Shown in pieces: positions 11,049-23,095 of a stretch of 64,000 bases of DNA. Position 1 is the stretch's first letter. Each line of letters begins with the position of its first letter. Below the pieces are notes generated by a model. It was not told the DNA's origin. It saw only the letters and a list, made by a program, of their open reading frames with translations, and ran no database searches. A program made the position numbers and the translations under genes. The DNA is from Neoarius graeffei (Eukaryota > Chordata > Actinopteri > Siluriformes > Ariidae), in the NCBI RefSeq assembly GCF_027579695.1, contig NC_083583.1:26827599-26891598 (forward strand). The letters are read 5' to 3'.

Positions 11049-11409
11049 CTCATCTCATTATCTGTAGCCGCTTTATCCTGTTCTACAGGGTCGCAGGCAA
11101 GCTGGAGCCTATCCCAGCTGACTACGGGCGAAAGGCGGGGTACACCCTGGACAAGTCACCAGGTCATCACAGGGCTGACACATAGACAACCATTCACATT
11201 CACACCTATGGTCAATTTAGTCACCAGTTAACCTAACCTGCATGTCTTTGGACTGTGGGGGAAACCGGAGCACCCGGAGGAAACCCACGTGGACACGGGG
11301 AGAACATACAAACTCCACACAGAAAGACCCTCGCCGGCCACGGGGCTCGAACCCAGGACCTTCTTGCTGTGAGGCGACAGTGCTAACCACTACACCACCG
11401 TGCCGCCCC
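11049..11409 (-). mobile_element. tRNA-headed SINE (family A), full length
   Basis: The - strand begins GGGCGGCACGGTGGTGTAGT, contains an A-box-like TGGTGTAGTGGTTAGC and a B-box-like GGGTTCGAGCCC, followed by a body of about 290 bp ending GAGATAATGAGATG-like. Duplications AATACACTTT at 11039-11048 and 11410-11419 show target-primed insertion. About twenty copies of this family occur in the window. The family name is not certain to me. Confidence 0.9.
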
Positions 11410-11420
11410 AATACACTTTA

Positions 11421-12975
11421 CACGGAGTGCAGAATTATTAGGCAAGTTGTATTTTTGAGGATTAGTTTTATTATTGAACAACAACTATGTTCTCAATCAA
11501 ACAAAAAGACTCATAAATATCAAAGCTGAATATGTATGGAAGTTAGAGTGGGGCGTTTTTAGTTTTGGCCATTTTAGGAGAATATGTATGTGTTCAGGTA
11601 ACTTTCACTGTGCAGAATTATTAGGCAACTTAATAAAAAACAAATATGTAGCCATTTCACTTATTTTCACCAGGTACACTGATATGACAACTCCAGATTT
11701 GCAAATAAACATATCTGACATTCAAACACAAAACAAAAAACAAATCAGTGACCAATATAGCCACCCTTCTTCATGAGGACACTCAAAAGCCTTCCATCCA
11801 TAGATTGTCAATTTCTTTATCTGTTCACGACCAACATTGTGTGCAGCAGCAACCACGGCCTCCCAGACGCTGTTCAGAGAGGCGTACTGTTTTCCCTCTT
11901 TGTAGACCTCACGTTTTATAATGGACCACAGGTTCTCTATGGGGTTTAGGTCAAGTGAACAAGGGGGCCATGTCATTATTTTTTCACCTTTCAGACCTTT
12001 ACTGGCTAGCCACGCAGTGGAGTATTTGGACGCATGAGATGGAGCGTTATCCTGCATGAAAATCATGTTCTTGAAAGATGCTGACTTTTTCCTATACCAC
12101 TGCTTGAAGAAGGTTTCTTCCAGGAACTGGCAGTAGGTCTGGGAGTTGAGTTTGGGTCCATCCTCAACTCGAAAAGGTCCAACAAGCTTGTCTTTGATGA
12201 TACCAGCCCATAGCAGTACTCCACCTCCACCTTGCTGGCGTCTGAGTCGGAGTGGAGCTCTGTGCCCATTACTGATCCAGCCACAGGCCCATCCATCTGG
12301 CCCATCAAGAGTCACTCTCATCTCATCAGACCACAGCACCTTAGAAAAATCAGTCTTAAGATATTTCTTGGCCCAGTCTTGACGTTTTATCTTGTGTGCC
12401 TTACTCAGTGGTGGTCGTTTTTCAGCCTTCCTTACCTTGGCCATGTCCCTCAGTATTGCACACCTTGTACTCTTTGACACTCCAGGAATGTTGCAACTCT
12501 GGAATGTGGCAGAACTGGATGCTAATGGCTGCTTGTTAGCTTCACGCTTGATTTTCCGCAGATCATGTGCAGTTATTTTGCGCCTTTTTTTTCCCCACAC
12601 GCTTCTTTCGACCCTGTTGACTATTTGCAATGAAACGCTTGATTGTTCGGTGATCACGTTTCAACATCTTCACAATTTCAAGAGTGCTGCATCCGTCTGC
12701 AAGACATCTCACAATTTTAGACTTTTCAAAGTCTGTCAGATCTCTCTTCTGACCCATTTTGCCAGAGGAAAAGAGGTTGCCTAATAATTATGCACACCTG
12801 ATATAGGGTGTTGATGTCATTAGACCACACCCCCTCTCATTACACAGATGCACAGCACCTGATATACTTAATTGGTAGTAGGCTTTCAAGCCTAAACAGC
12901 TTGGAGTGGGACAACATGCATTAAAAGGATGTTGTGGTCAAAATACTCACTTGCCTAATAATTCTGCACTCAGTG
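11421..12975 (-). mobile_element. Nearly complete Tc1/mariner transposon, DD37E type, with IR/DR ends
   Basis: The element lies between TA dinucleotides (11419-11420, 12976-12977). The terminal repeats CACGGAGTGCAGAATTATTA and the inverted CACTGAGTGCAGAATTATTA differ by one base in 26. A second copy of the repeat core lies about 190 bp inside each end (about 11608-11630 and 12778-12800), an IR/DR arrangement. It encodes a Tc1-type transposase on the - strand. It inserted at the edge of the target duplication of the neighbouring SINE, so it postdates that SINE. Confidence 0.92.
11722..12757 (-). pseudogene. Tc1/mariner transposase, single frameshift
   Basis: The protein moves the transposon by cutting at its ends and inserting at TA. 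Residues from 12757 (MGQKRDLTDFEKSKIV...) form the N-terminal helix-turn-helix. The frame then changes at an 8-T run (12585-12592) and continues in a second open frame (12657-11722). That second part carries the catalytic triad: D in LWSDEMRVTLDG, D in FMQDNAPSHAS and E in LNPIENLW. There are 37 residues between the second and third, giving DD37E instead of the DD34E of classical Tc1. A GGGGVLLWAG motif lies between. Apart from the homopolymer slip no stop or frameshift was seen, and total length is near 340 residues, normal for the family. The slip could be a true mutation or a sequencing error. Confidence 0.88.
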
Positions 12976-12977
12976 TA

Positions 12978-13767
12978 TTTTATATATAAAATTAACTGAT
13001 TAGTTATACCCAATCAGTCGAGACTTTGTTTTAGTCTGCTTCAGTGAACATAATGTTTAACTGTAGGCTAAGCTTTTCTAACTTGTTCCCCAAATTAGCC
13101 TTGAGCTCAAGTCAGGACTAAAGCTAACTTCAGGCACCATGTTTTGGCTCTTTTTACTAAAATTAGGCTTAGAGAATTTTGTGTGTAAACTTATTTTTGC
13201 AGGAGTCGTTCTTTTAAATTGTACGTCTGTTCAAATCTTTCAGACCCTGCTGTCTGAGATCTAGCTCAGTAATGACAGCGCGAGATTCCTGTAAAAAGCC
13301 CGTTACATGAAGAGAATTGACCAAGGGATTCTTGATCAAGAGCCCTAATTAGATGATTTCACAGGGCTTGCACTTTTAAACGACTGCCAACAAGGAACAC
13401 TTGCCAGTAGCCTGTTAGAAAGGCAGTGCTAAGCAGCAAGCATGCCAAGCAAATAGGAAAAAGGGTTCTTTAATGTGTGACAATCCTCATTTTCACAAAA
13501 CCTTCAATCTCTCTTCATAGGCTTGGAGTTGGCCATAATTTGCACGCTTCAGATTTGGAAACGGTCTGGAAGAATGGTGAAATTTCTCCATTCAGCGTGG
13601 TTTGCATATAAAATGTTTCAAATGTGGAAAATCGTGTGGCAGTGTTGAACAATACACTGCCTCGATTTATACCGCATGACAGACTTCTGATTAGTCAGAT
13701 GCTGTTGATTTAATGTTCTATCACAGCAGCTCTGATAGTAGTTCTTGATGAAAATGTCATTTCTAGA
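12978..13767. other. Intergenic sequence, no gene seen
   Basis: No open frame or clear transposon boundary. A fragment near 13685-13745 (TGATTAGTCAG...CAGCAGCTCTGA) resembles the ends at 31868 and 48550 and is probably an old MITE end. Confidence 0.5.
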
Positions 13768-13771
13768 TTAA

Positions 13772-13997
13772 CCCTTTGGTGACTGACCCCTTGAAAATGG
13801 TTCCTCCAGGAACGATGACGTTTCAGTTGTCAAGACAACGGAAAAACTAAAATACAAAAACAGAAAGATACGTCACAATGCTCTTGTGCACAAAACAAAA
13901 TGCTCTTGTATTTGTATTTTAGTTTTTCCATTGTCTTGACAACTGAAACGTCATGGTTCCTGGAGGAACCATTTTCAAGGGGTCAGTCACCAAAGGG
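13772..13997. mobile_element. piggyBac-like MITE (TTAA target)
   Basis: TTAA at 13768-13771 and 13998-14001 flanks a 226-bp foldback. The ends are CCCTTTGGTGACTGACCCC and its exact complement, and the arms extend about 95 bases (through TTTCAGTTGTCAAGACAA). TTAA target plus a CCCTTT-like end is typical of piggyBac-derived MITEs. Confidence 0.88.
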
Positions 13998-14021
13998 TTA
14001 ACAGCTTAAGTTATGTACTTG

Positions 14022-14387
14022 GGCGGCACGGTGGTGTAGTGGTTAGTGCTGTCGCCTCACAGCAAGAAGGTCCAGGTTCGAGCCCCATAGCCGGCGAGGG
14101 CCTTTCTGTGTGGAGTTTGCATGTTCTCCCCGTGTCTGCGTGGGTTTCCTCCGGGTGCTCCGGTTTCCCCCACAGTCCAAAGACATGCAGGTTAGGTTAA
14201 CTGGTGACTCTAAATTGACCGTAGGTGTGAGTGTGAATGGTTGTCTTTGTCTATGTGTCAGCCCTGTGATGACCTGGCGACTTGTCCAGGGTGTACCCCG
14301 CCTTTCGCCCATAGTCAGCTGGGATAGGCTCCAGCTTGCCTGCGACCCTGTAGAACAGGATAAAGCAGCTACAGATAATGAGATGAG
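14022..14387 (+). mobile_element. SINE family A, full length
   Basis: Head, boxes and body as in the copy at 11049-11409. A 14-bp duplication AAGTTATGTACTTG occurs at 14008-14021 and 14388-14401. Confidence 0.92.
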
Positions 14388-14874
14388 AAGTTATGTACTT
14401 GAGCTGTTAATCTAGAAAGTTTTATGTACTTTTATGACCAATAAATTTCCCCCCCCCCAAAAAAAAAAAAAGTGTAATTGATTATGAACGTTTTCTAGGA
14501 AAAGAAGCTTAACGTTTCTGAAAGGAGAACCCAGTGCCATCGCTTTGTAACGGTCTTTAGGCAAAATCCTTCAGGAGGCAGAGCTTTGTGCTTAATTTCT
14601 GAGAAACAGGACAAGTTGGTGTTTTTTGTGTTTGTTTATTTGAAGAGACGAAAAGAGAGGTTTATGAAGAATTAACTGTTTAGCTGCTAGAATAAAAGTC
14701 CCAACTTGAGCTAACTTGCTTTCATGAACTTTCATAACATTTTTAATGAAACTCAACATTAAATCTAATCAGCAACCTGTTGTATTGAATGAAAATTTTG
14801 GTTTTGCAATAAACATTTTAGTAAGATTATGAATGGATAATAGTACAGTGCATTTCTTTAATTAAACAAATTAA

Positions 14875-14995
14875 TTTATTTTATTTGCATAGCGCTTAAC
14901 AGACATAGTCATGAAGCAGCTTTACAGAAAAATAAAGACTTTAAACATGAGCTAATTTTATCCTAATAAATTATTCATCCCTGGTGGTGATGAAT
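14875..14995 (-). repeat. LINE-type 3' tail fragment
   Basis: On the - strand it reads TCTGTAAAGCTGCTTCATGA and GTTAAGCGCTATGCAAATAA, the same tail found at 24400-24476 and 46150-46232. The parent element is not identified. Confidence 0.6.
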
Positions 14996-16264
14996 TCATC
15001 ACTGCCAAATTTGTGGTATAAACCATAATGGAGAGTGCTGTAATAAGAAAATCAGCATATCCTTCAGGCATGGGAACATTCAGACATTTCATAACTGGTT
15101 CTAGTTATCTAATTTTCTTTGGTGCCAAACCGCTTTATAAAATCCTTATGGCTTCAGAATTATTCCACCATTTTATCTTTATGTAGTTAATAAAAAAGTA
15201 CTGTTTTGGACGATCCCATCCTTTGAAACTGTCACTGCTTGGATTGTCTTTCAGTCACAGTTAGTTATTACGCAACAGCTTTGTGGTGGTGTGAAATATG
15301 GTGACTTGTTGCTGATTTGGCTACTCCTTTTATTTAAAATATTTTTATTTATTTATTAATTAGCCAGCTTCATTGTGAGCAGAATGAAGAGTAGAGAATC
15401 TGTGGTGTTGATTCTCGTCCCATGGTTCTACTTTCCTGATGTATTACTTGTTCAAGTTCGAAACCAAGAACATGACATGCTGGAAATGACATCAGTGGAC
15501 TGGCAGTGGGAGTGTGTGCACCGTTCAGGGCAGTATCATGTTTGAGAATCCCATCAAAGCCTGGAAAATCTGTTTTTGTTTGGATTTGGTAAACTGCTGT
15601 ATTGTTTAATTTCCACCACTTCATAATATGATCTTAAGAGTTTGCAAATCATAAAATATGTCAGCCTGAGCTGTTGATTTTTGGGTTTGGCTTTTTTTTT
15701 TTTTGGTCAGAGCCCATGCTGGTGCTTTTGTCCTTTCATAAACGGTTGCCACCCTCCTTTCATTTGTCTGGGTTTGTTTTGCTGTTAATAGTAGAGTTGG
15801 AGCATTCATGGAAAACTGAACAGAAAACCCATTATTATTCTACCGAGAACCTTTGGAGTCTGAGTATAGAGGCATACTGAAGCAACTTCAAGCTGCTAGG
15901 TTGAACCAGACGGTAAAATGGTGCACAGAGGAGGGTGTTGTAGTTTTTGGCAATGCTGTGGTTTAAAGTCCATCTTCTGGTCTACAGTCCAGAACCTTCA
16001 CTACTTGCTTAGTACTCCAAATTATTTAAGGGTAGAGTCCCTAGTTTGATTCTTTTCAGGTTAAGATCAGTGTGGGTTTCCTCCGGGTTCTCTGGTCTCC
16101 TCCTACTTCCCAGAAAACATACCAGGAGGTGGCTTGGCAGCTCTAAATTGCTCCTAGGTGAGTGACGGGAGGTCAACCCCAAGTTTGACGGGGCGCCTGC
16201 AGGCCCGTGGCCGAGGTCAACCAAGTGATTTTATAACAGTAAAGGGGGACTACATCTGGAATAG

Positions 16265-16330
16265 GATGTTCAAAAAGCATTTACTGGTGTGATGGTCAGG
16301 TGTCCACATGCTTTTGGCTACAGTGTATAT
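16265..16330. repeat. Isolated Tc1-like end
   Basis: GTGATGGTCAGGTGTCCACA followed by TGCTTTTGGCTACAGTG matches the right end of the element at 10058-10764. No partner end was found nearby. Confidence 0.55.
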
Positions 16331-17014
16331 TAAAGCTATGAGTTAAGATTCTCAAGATCTGTTTCAGGGTTGAAGTACTTGTGGTATTTTAAAATGAGAG
16401 AAAAATGGAGAAATCAACTGCCGTAAACCACTGTGGCCACAGGAAACTAAGCAGGGATATAACTGATGATATACTTGCATGCATAAAGGCATGCTGGAGC
16501 CACTGATGTAACATGGATCGTCCATTAAGCAAATTCTCAGTGAAGCTCTGTATAAATGTCCGATTTGACTGACTTTATATATACACCATCCTAGCATTTC
16601 ATCTCGCAGTTTAAGTCCTGACATTTTAAATTGAATTCAGGTGGGGGGCATTGTATTCAGTTGACCTAAATATATTCCATTGGTTTGGCATACAACCGTT
16701 TTGCCTTGCTACTTGCCTCCACACCTAATTTTTGATTGTCTTGATCTAAGTCAGCTTCAATGTTAATAATAATAATAATAATGTTGATGGTATTTTAGAA
16801 AAGAAAATCCAGTTGGTCATTTTCCAGAAAACCATAAACTCCTGTCTTGAATACTTTCCTGTGTCTGAAAACTTAATGTTAAAGCTTTACCTTTGACTAT
16901 TACAAAGCTTTGACACTGGAGAATGTCTTCACAGAAAAGTCGACCATATCAATGATTGTCTGTACTATTGAAATGTATTCTACTGATTTGTGTTCATATA
17001 TAATATAAAGTATG

Positions 17015-17250
17015 TAACCCTGATTCCAGAAAAAGTTGGGACACCTGCCTGCCTTTCATTGAAAATGTGTACGGTATTATGAAGTGCTAAATACAATAAA
17101 GTAGACCCCAGACTGTTGAGCAACTGAAATCGTATATCAAACAAGAATGGGAAGAATTGCATGTTCAAAATTCACATCCTCAGTTCCCAGAAGCTTACTC
17201 AGTGTTGCTAAAATAAAAGGTGACGTAACGCAGTTGTAAGCATGTCCCTG
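17015..17250 (+). pseudogene. IS630/Tc1/mariner-type transposon relic
   Basis: It opens with CCTGATTCCAGAAAAAGTTGGGAC, a common end of a fish DNA transposon. About 17095-17235 gives broken coding remains of the VEQLKSYIKQEWEELH type, resembling the transposase C-terminus. Both ends and most of the gene are missing. Confidence 0.45.
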
Positions 17251-17832
17251 TCACAACATGTGTAGCGAAAAACAAAGTTGATCAGTTTGAACACTAAGTA
17301 TCTTGTCTTTGTACTGTATTCAGTTGAATATAGGTCAAAAAGAAATTACAGATCGTTGCATTCTGATATAATTAAAGTAATTTATCATTTGGATCCAATC
17401 AGGATCAAATAGTAAGATTGCATGGTACACTGTATATCATACTCGTATAAAAAGTACACCCAATGGCATTATTTAACTTTTCCAGTGTTCTTGTAGTGGA
17501 GCTGCTGATACTAGATGTCATGAACGGAACTGTTGGCCCTGCAGAGATGAACTATTCCCCCATGTCGTCGTCTGAACATGGAGTGTAGCTCTTCGAGCCT
17601 GGCACTGCTCTTCCTGTGCTGTTTCAGGACGTATACTCTGTGGATCATATTATGGGAACAAATTAGTCAGTGTTTAACTCACTGAAGTGTGAACCCCAGT
17701 TTAAAACCCTGCTTACAGGAATGTTTTCAGCATTCCTAGAAATCATTTTGGAAAAAAAAAAAGCCCTGAGCACTCATATTTAAATGTTAGACAGAAATGG
17801 CTTATATATTAAAATAAATTATATATACACAC

Positions 17833-18493
17833 AGTGGTGCTTGAAAGTTTGTGAACCCTTTATAATTTTCTATATTTCTGCATAAATGTGACCTAAAACA
17901 ACATCAGATTTTCACACAAGTCCTAAAAGTAGATAAGGAGAACCCAGTTAAACAAATGAGACAAAAAATATTATACTTGATCATTTATTTATTGAGGAAA
18001 ATGATCCAATATTACAAATCTGTGAGTGGCAAAAGTATGTGAACCTTTGCTTTCAGTATCTGGTGTGAGCCCCTTGTGCAGCAATAACTGCAACTAAACG
18101 TTTGCGGTAACTGTTGATCAGTCCTGCACACCGGCTTGGAGGAATTTTAGCCCATTCCTCCGTACAGAACAGCTTCAACTCTGGGATGTTGGTGGGTTTC
18201 CTCACATGAACTGCTCACTTCACTTCAGGTCCTTCCACAACATTTCGACTGGATTCAGGTCAGGACTTTAACTTGGCCATTCCAAAATATTAACTTTATT
18301 CTTCTTTAACCATTCTTTGGTAGAACGACTTGTGACCAATAAATGACCAAGTATAATATTTTTGTCTCGTTTGTTTAACTGGGTTCTCTTTATCTACTTT
18401 TAGGACTTGTGTGAAAATCTGATGATGTTTTAGGTCATATTTATGCAGAAATATAGAAAATTCTAAAGGGTTCACAAACTTTCAAGCACCACT
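17833..18493 (-). mobile_element. Tc1-like element, internally deleted
   Basis: Both ends carry the approximately 200-bp inverted repeat that starts CAGTGGTGCTTGAAAGTTTG and runs through TTCTATATTTCTGCATAAAT. Between them only the C-terminal part of a Tc1 transposase remains on the - strand (GGAATGGCCAAG-like through the KRLVAV-like end), with a large deletion and scars. It is the same family as 22729-24748. Confidence 0.88.
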
Positions 18494-18594
18494 TTGTGTG
18501 TTTATATACTTACAATGTCAACTTGCAAGTATGGCAAAATTCCTTTGGTAATTCTTTACCAAAAAGGTTTCCATAACTAATATTTCTTACTGTG

Positions 18595-18939
18595 GGCGGC
18601 ACGGTGGTGTAGTGGTTAGCGCTGTCGCCTCACAGCAAGAAGGTCCGGGTTCGAGCCCCGTGGCCGGCGAGGGCCTTTCTGTGCAGAGTTTGCATGTTCT
18701 CCCCGTGTCCGCGTGGGTTTCCTCCGGGTGCTCCGGTTTCCCCCACAGTCCAAAGACAAACTGGTGACTCTAAATTGACCGTAGGTGTGAGTGTGAATGG
18801 TTGTCTGTGTCGCCCTGTGATGACCTGGCGACTTGTCCAGGGTGTACCCTGCCTTTCGCCCGTAGTCAGCTGGGATAGGCTCCAGCTTGCCTGCGACCCT
18901 GTAGAACAGGATAAAGCGGCTAGAGATAATGAGATGAGA
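18595..18939 (+). mobile_element. SINE family A, with small internal deletions
   Basis: A complete head (GGGCGGCACGGTGGTGTAGT) and 3' end (GAGATAATGAGATGAG). A segment of about 20 bases (ATGCAGGTTAGGTTA region) and part of the TCTATGTGTCAG stretch are missing. I could not define a target duplication with confidence. Confidence 0.9.
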
Positions 18940-19107
18940 CAAATGCTGAAACATGATTTGCCCATGTTACCTAATGCCATTTAAGGGAACTTTAATGTAA
19001 ATTATCATTCAATTCAATCACTTTAAAAGGTAGCAGTGATAAAAGTTTTGCTTAAGGTACCGGCTGAAGCTCTCTGGTCCATTACAGACCCTTAAAAGCT
19101 GAAGTTC

Positions 19108-19287
19108 TAGGGGCGTCGTGGCTCAGGTGGATAAGCCACCATACCATAAATCCGGGGACCCGGGTTCGATTCCGAGGTCATTTCCCGATCCCTCCCCATC
19201 TCTCTCTCCCACTCATTTCCTGTCTCTATGCTGTCCTATCCAATAAAAGTGAAAAAAGCCCAAAAAAAATCTTAAAAAAAAAAAAAA
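19108..19287 (+). mobile_element. Second tRNA-headed SINE family (B), poly(A)-tailed
   Basis: The head GGGGCGTCGTGGCTCAGGTG has an A box (TGGCTCAGGTGG) and a B box (GGGTTCGATTCC). The body contains CATTTCCCGATCCCTCCCCA and ends with AATAAAAGTGAAAAAAG and a long A run. A 14-bp duplication AAAAGCTGAAGTTC lies at 19094-19107 and 19288-19301. Confidence 0.9.
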
Positions 19288-19445
19288 AAAAGCTGAAGTT
19301 CCCTGGCTTATGATAAGCTTAAAAAAAAGAAAAGGGGCTTTGCTGCATTACAATATTACCCATTAGTCTCAATTCAAAATTAAAGAAATATTTATCCTTT
19401 ATGTATGTTTTCCACACTCATAAACTCATTTTAAAATAGTTTTAA

Positions 19446-19917
19446 AGGTGACCTCCTATAACCCTTTTCCATCTGTTGACACAGTTCCTGGAGGGCTTAA
19501 TCAATTATCTGACACGCTTCAGTCAAAATTCCACAAGAATAAAGCCCTATAACATACTTCTGACACCGTTTCAAAATGGCTGATTTGAGTACCTGTTCCT
19601 TTAAATGATGAGTCACTGCTCACCCCACCCCTTTCTTCAACCGGCCAATCAGGTAGCACTTTCCTCATGAGTGTTCGCTTGTAAGGGGAGTTCTCAAGCC
19701 ATGAGGGGGTGGGATAATTCTAATGAGCTCCTCTTGTGACATAGAAAGAGGAGGCAAATCTGAACGGCTTGTTGACGCTCATATTTTCTGAAATAGGTGA
19801 CCCAAAAGAAACTGACTGGGTGTCTTATTTCAGAGTTTGTGGGTTGAAAGGCACACCAGATACTCAAATGTATGTGCACTACCACTGAAAAAGGGACTTT
19901 TGTATAATGTGTCCTCA
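19446..19917. mobile_element. TTAA-flanked non-autonomous DNA element (1)
   Basis: TTAA at 19442-19445 and 19918-19921. The left end AGGTGACCTCCTATAACCC and the inverted right end TGAGGACACATTATACAAAA are related but diverged. It resembles a common teleost 'AAAGGTGACCTATTAT' element. No coding remains. Confidence 0.65.
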
Positions 19918-19921
19918 TTAA

Positions 19922-20586
19922 AGGAGAACTGAAGGCAAATTTTTTTAATCAAAATTCTATTTATCTCATTTTATTAAATATAGGAATGCATTTTTGATAG
20001 CTATTTTGTCACTGCTGTAGCAAGTTATGAGTGTTTGAAATACGCTATGTAATATATCAGTCCATATGTCAAAGCAAAGGCCGTAAACGAGATTCGTTGA
20101 GACCTGTGTGAGACATCGTAGGACGGAAGTAAAACGTACAGCGGAAATCAAAGTGACCAACATCTGCCAACGTTGTCAAAAGACACGCGCGCCCTCTTTC
20201 GAATGCTGATGTAATCAAGCCAGTAGTTTTGTTTGTTTTGATAGCAATCAGGAAAGTTTGAAAAAAGTAGGCAGTAATCGTCATTTAAACTCGTTTTTAT
20301 GCAATATTTCATTTGGAAAACAGTTTTCAAAATGGCGGTGCTGACACTTGACGTGTCGAAGTCTCACACAAGTCTCGTGAAGATCGTGTGGATAAGCGAC
20401 GCCTGCTGTGGACCAAACAAACTAAATTCAACATAGCTAAAAACCGAATCAGCTGATAAGTATAATATTTAATTGCAATTAGTTGCCAATACGAGTCATG
20501 ATATAAGGTTACTAAAACCGAAAACGTAATTGAATAACACGTTAATTAAGAAATAAAGCAAGTTTAAAAATGACTTCAGTTCTCCT
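19922..20586. mobile_element. TTAA-flanked non-autonomous DNA element (2)
   Basis: It shares the TTAA at 19918-19921 with the previous element and has TTAA at 20587-20590 on the right. The ends AGGAGAACTGAAGGCA and the inverted AGGAGAACTGAAGTCA are nearly perfect inverted repeats. The interior has CpG-rich patches (GACACGCGCGCCC) but no gene. Confidence 0.82.
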
Positions 20587-20590
20587 TTAA

Positions 20591-22728
20591 GAAATACATA
20601 AGTTATGTTAAATCACCTCTCTATTACCGTCATGTTATCTGAACCATTATCCTGATTAAGTGGTGCTGCAACACTCCCAATCCAACATGGCTGACGGTAA
20701 CAGATCTTGGCACATATCTTGGCAATATATAAATGAATGGACATTTTTAATCATTTATGGCATTTAAAAACTGAGACCTAAAAAATTCATATTTTTTCCC
20801 AGGTATTTTTAGAAATAATTATTAAACCATATTTTTGTTATTCAGTAGCTGCTAGCTTTTGCTTTTTAATGTACAAGTTTGAGAAAAAGTCAGCATTTAT
20901 TTAAACTGACCTGCCATTTCTTGTCATAAAAACATATAAAAGTCTTTGTTTTAGAATTATTTATGCATGAAAGGCTTAAACACCAAACATATCAATTGGG
21001 ATAAATAGGAACATTACGTAAATACTCGTATCTACAAGCTGACTCTTGCAAATTCTTATAAAATGTTCTGTTTCGTAATTGTGTGGGTTTGTATTTCATT
21101 TTCTTGGACACAGTGTTTAATTTCAAAAGACATGTTGTAACCTCTGTCAGTCCACATGAGTCATGGATGTTATTCATCAAGTTAACTTTGGTAATTGCAC
21201 TGACATGCAGTTCCAGGTAAAACTTCCATGCCTTCTTTAGAAATGCATATGACAAGAACACAAACCAGACAATTCTCAAATCCTGAAGTGGAAATCAGCA
21301 CTAAACCAACATCCGGAATAATTTAACCAAATCGGTGACACTGATAACGCTACGTGCCAAAGCACAGGAAGTGAGAAGCTACTACTGCTACAGGGAAAAT
21401 TTGTTTGAACACAAGTGCTGTTAAAGAGAATTACTCAAGAATAAGGAACAGAAGTTGTTTGTTATTGAAGTAGCCATATAACAATTTTAGCTTTACTCGT
21501 CTGTGTGTATATTCACCTCACTTGTGACCTCAAATATCTGAAAAACATTCTCGTGTTGACACGACATTGACATGTCCACATTGTTCTCAGAATGGATAAA
21601 AAGGCTGCATTGTAGGACGTCGTACATGTTTTAAAGTGTAATTGCTTCCACATATTTTAACAGTATGGGGTTTTCTTACATCTCACCATTTAATAGGTTG
21701 AAAATGTTCAATGTTGAATCTGAACATTTTTGAGAAAGTAATATTATAATGAATCGGACAGGTACAGTATAGATTAGGTTCTTAGGAAAGGATTAGGATT
21801 ATAGTTTTTTCACATTCACAAATAACAATAGCAAAAAGTACAAGAAAATAAAATTTAAGACATTTTCACATAATATGCATGAATCAGATTATTAATTCAT
21901 AAAATTGCTACGGTTAGCTGTGACTGGCCCTCATCTATATGTCAAATAGTGTATCTGTACTGCTTTTCTTGGGCTGTATTCTGATGGTTTATAATGCAAT
22001 GTGTGCTTAGAAACGGAGCAAAATCTATCTCCATTATAATGTGTTTTTCTGCCAATGGCTTCAGCAAAGGACATGCTGGCTTTGGTTATTGGCAAACACG
22101 CACCATGTGTACAGAACTGTGGAAAACCGAAATGTTTCCACACTGGCACAAGTTTATTGCCGTCACTATGATTTCTTTAATTATCTGCTTAACGTTTATA
22201 TCAAAATAGAGGTGCAGACCATGACTGGGATCCATTTAGACCCAACAAAAAAAGTCAAACATTTTAACTCTCATGTGGGCAGGTTGTGGCCAGATGCTGA
22301 ACGTATATACTGTACATACTGTACTTATGCATATTGAAGTCTCGGTCTGCCTGAAGGGTCCCAACTCCCATTTAGTTTCTCCAGGAGGGCTATTGTCTAT
22401 TAAATATTGTTTAATCTCATCTTGCTGGAAAACAGTACAGGTCTTGTTCCATTTGGTTCCCTGTCCAGTAACAACACAGGAACTTTGAAATAGGGTCAGA
22501 ACTGACAGCTGGTCTATTATGCTCGTTTGTGTCTGGATGGGCCTGCTTTCTGTCATTTTAAAGATACTATATGGGCCACCTACAATCCTGCAGCGGAGCT
22601 TCGTTAACATGAGCAGGAATCATTCAAATGTTGAACCCACCTAACGATTAGAGATCTAATATTGAAAGGAATAGACTATAAACTAATCTTACCTAATGCA
22701 CCTTTAATGAGGTGAGCTAACGTAGATA
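20591..22728. other. Intergenic sequence, nothing recognised
   Basis: AT-rich sequence without a supported gene or clear transposon boundary. Open frames here are short and without recognisable motifs. Confidence 0.5.
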
Positions 22729-23095
22729 CAGTGGTGCTTGAATGTTTGTGAACCCTTTAGAATTTTCTATATTTCTGCATAAATATGACCTAAAACAACA
22801 TCAGATTTTCACACAAGTCCTAAAAGTAGGTAAAGAGAACCCAGTTAAACAAATAAGACAAAAATATTATACTTGGTCATTTATTTATTGAGGAAAATGA
22901 TCCAATATTACATATCTGTGAGTGGCAAAAGTATGTGAACCTCTAGGATTAGCAGTTAATTTGAAGGTGAAATTAGAGTCAGGTGTTTTCAATCAAAGGG
23001 ATGACAATCAGGTGTGAGTGGGCACCCTGTTTTATTTAAAGAACAGGGATCTATCAAAGTCTGATCTTCACAACACATGTTTGTAGAAGTGTATC

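Larger units (their letters stand above)
14402..17832. other. Intergenic sequence with scattered repeat relics
   Basis: No gene seen. Relics inside: a LINE-type 3' tail (14875-14995), a diverged SINE-like stretch (about 16065-16240), a Tc1-type end (16265-16330) and an IS630-type relic (17015-17250). Also an (AAT)n run near 16764. Confidence 0.5.

Noticed and set aside
14035-14100. Possible tRNA genes suggested by A- and B-box matches
   Set aside because: The matches are SINE heads flanked by SINE bodies and target duplications, and do not fold as complete tRNAs.
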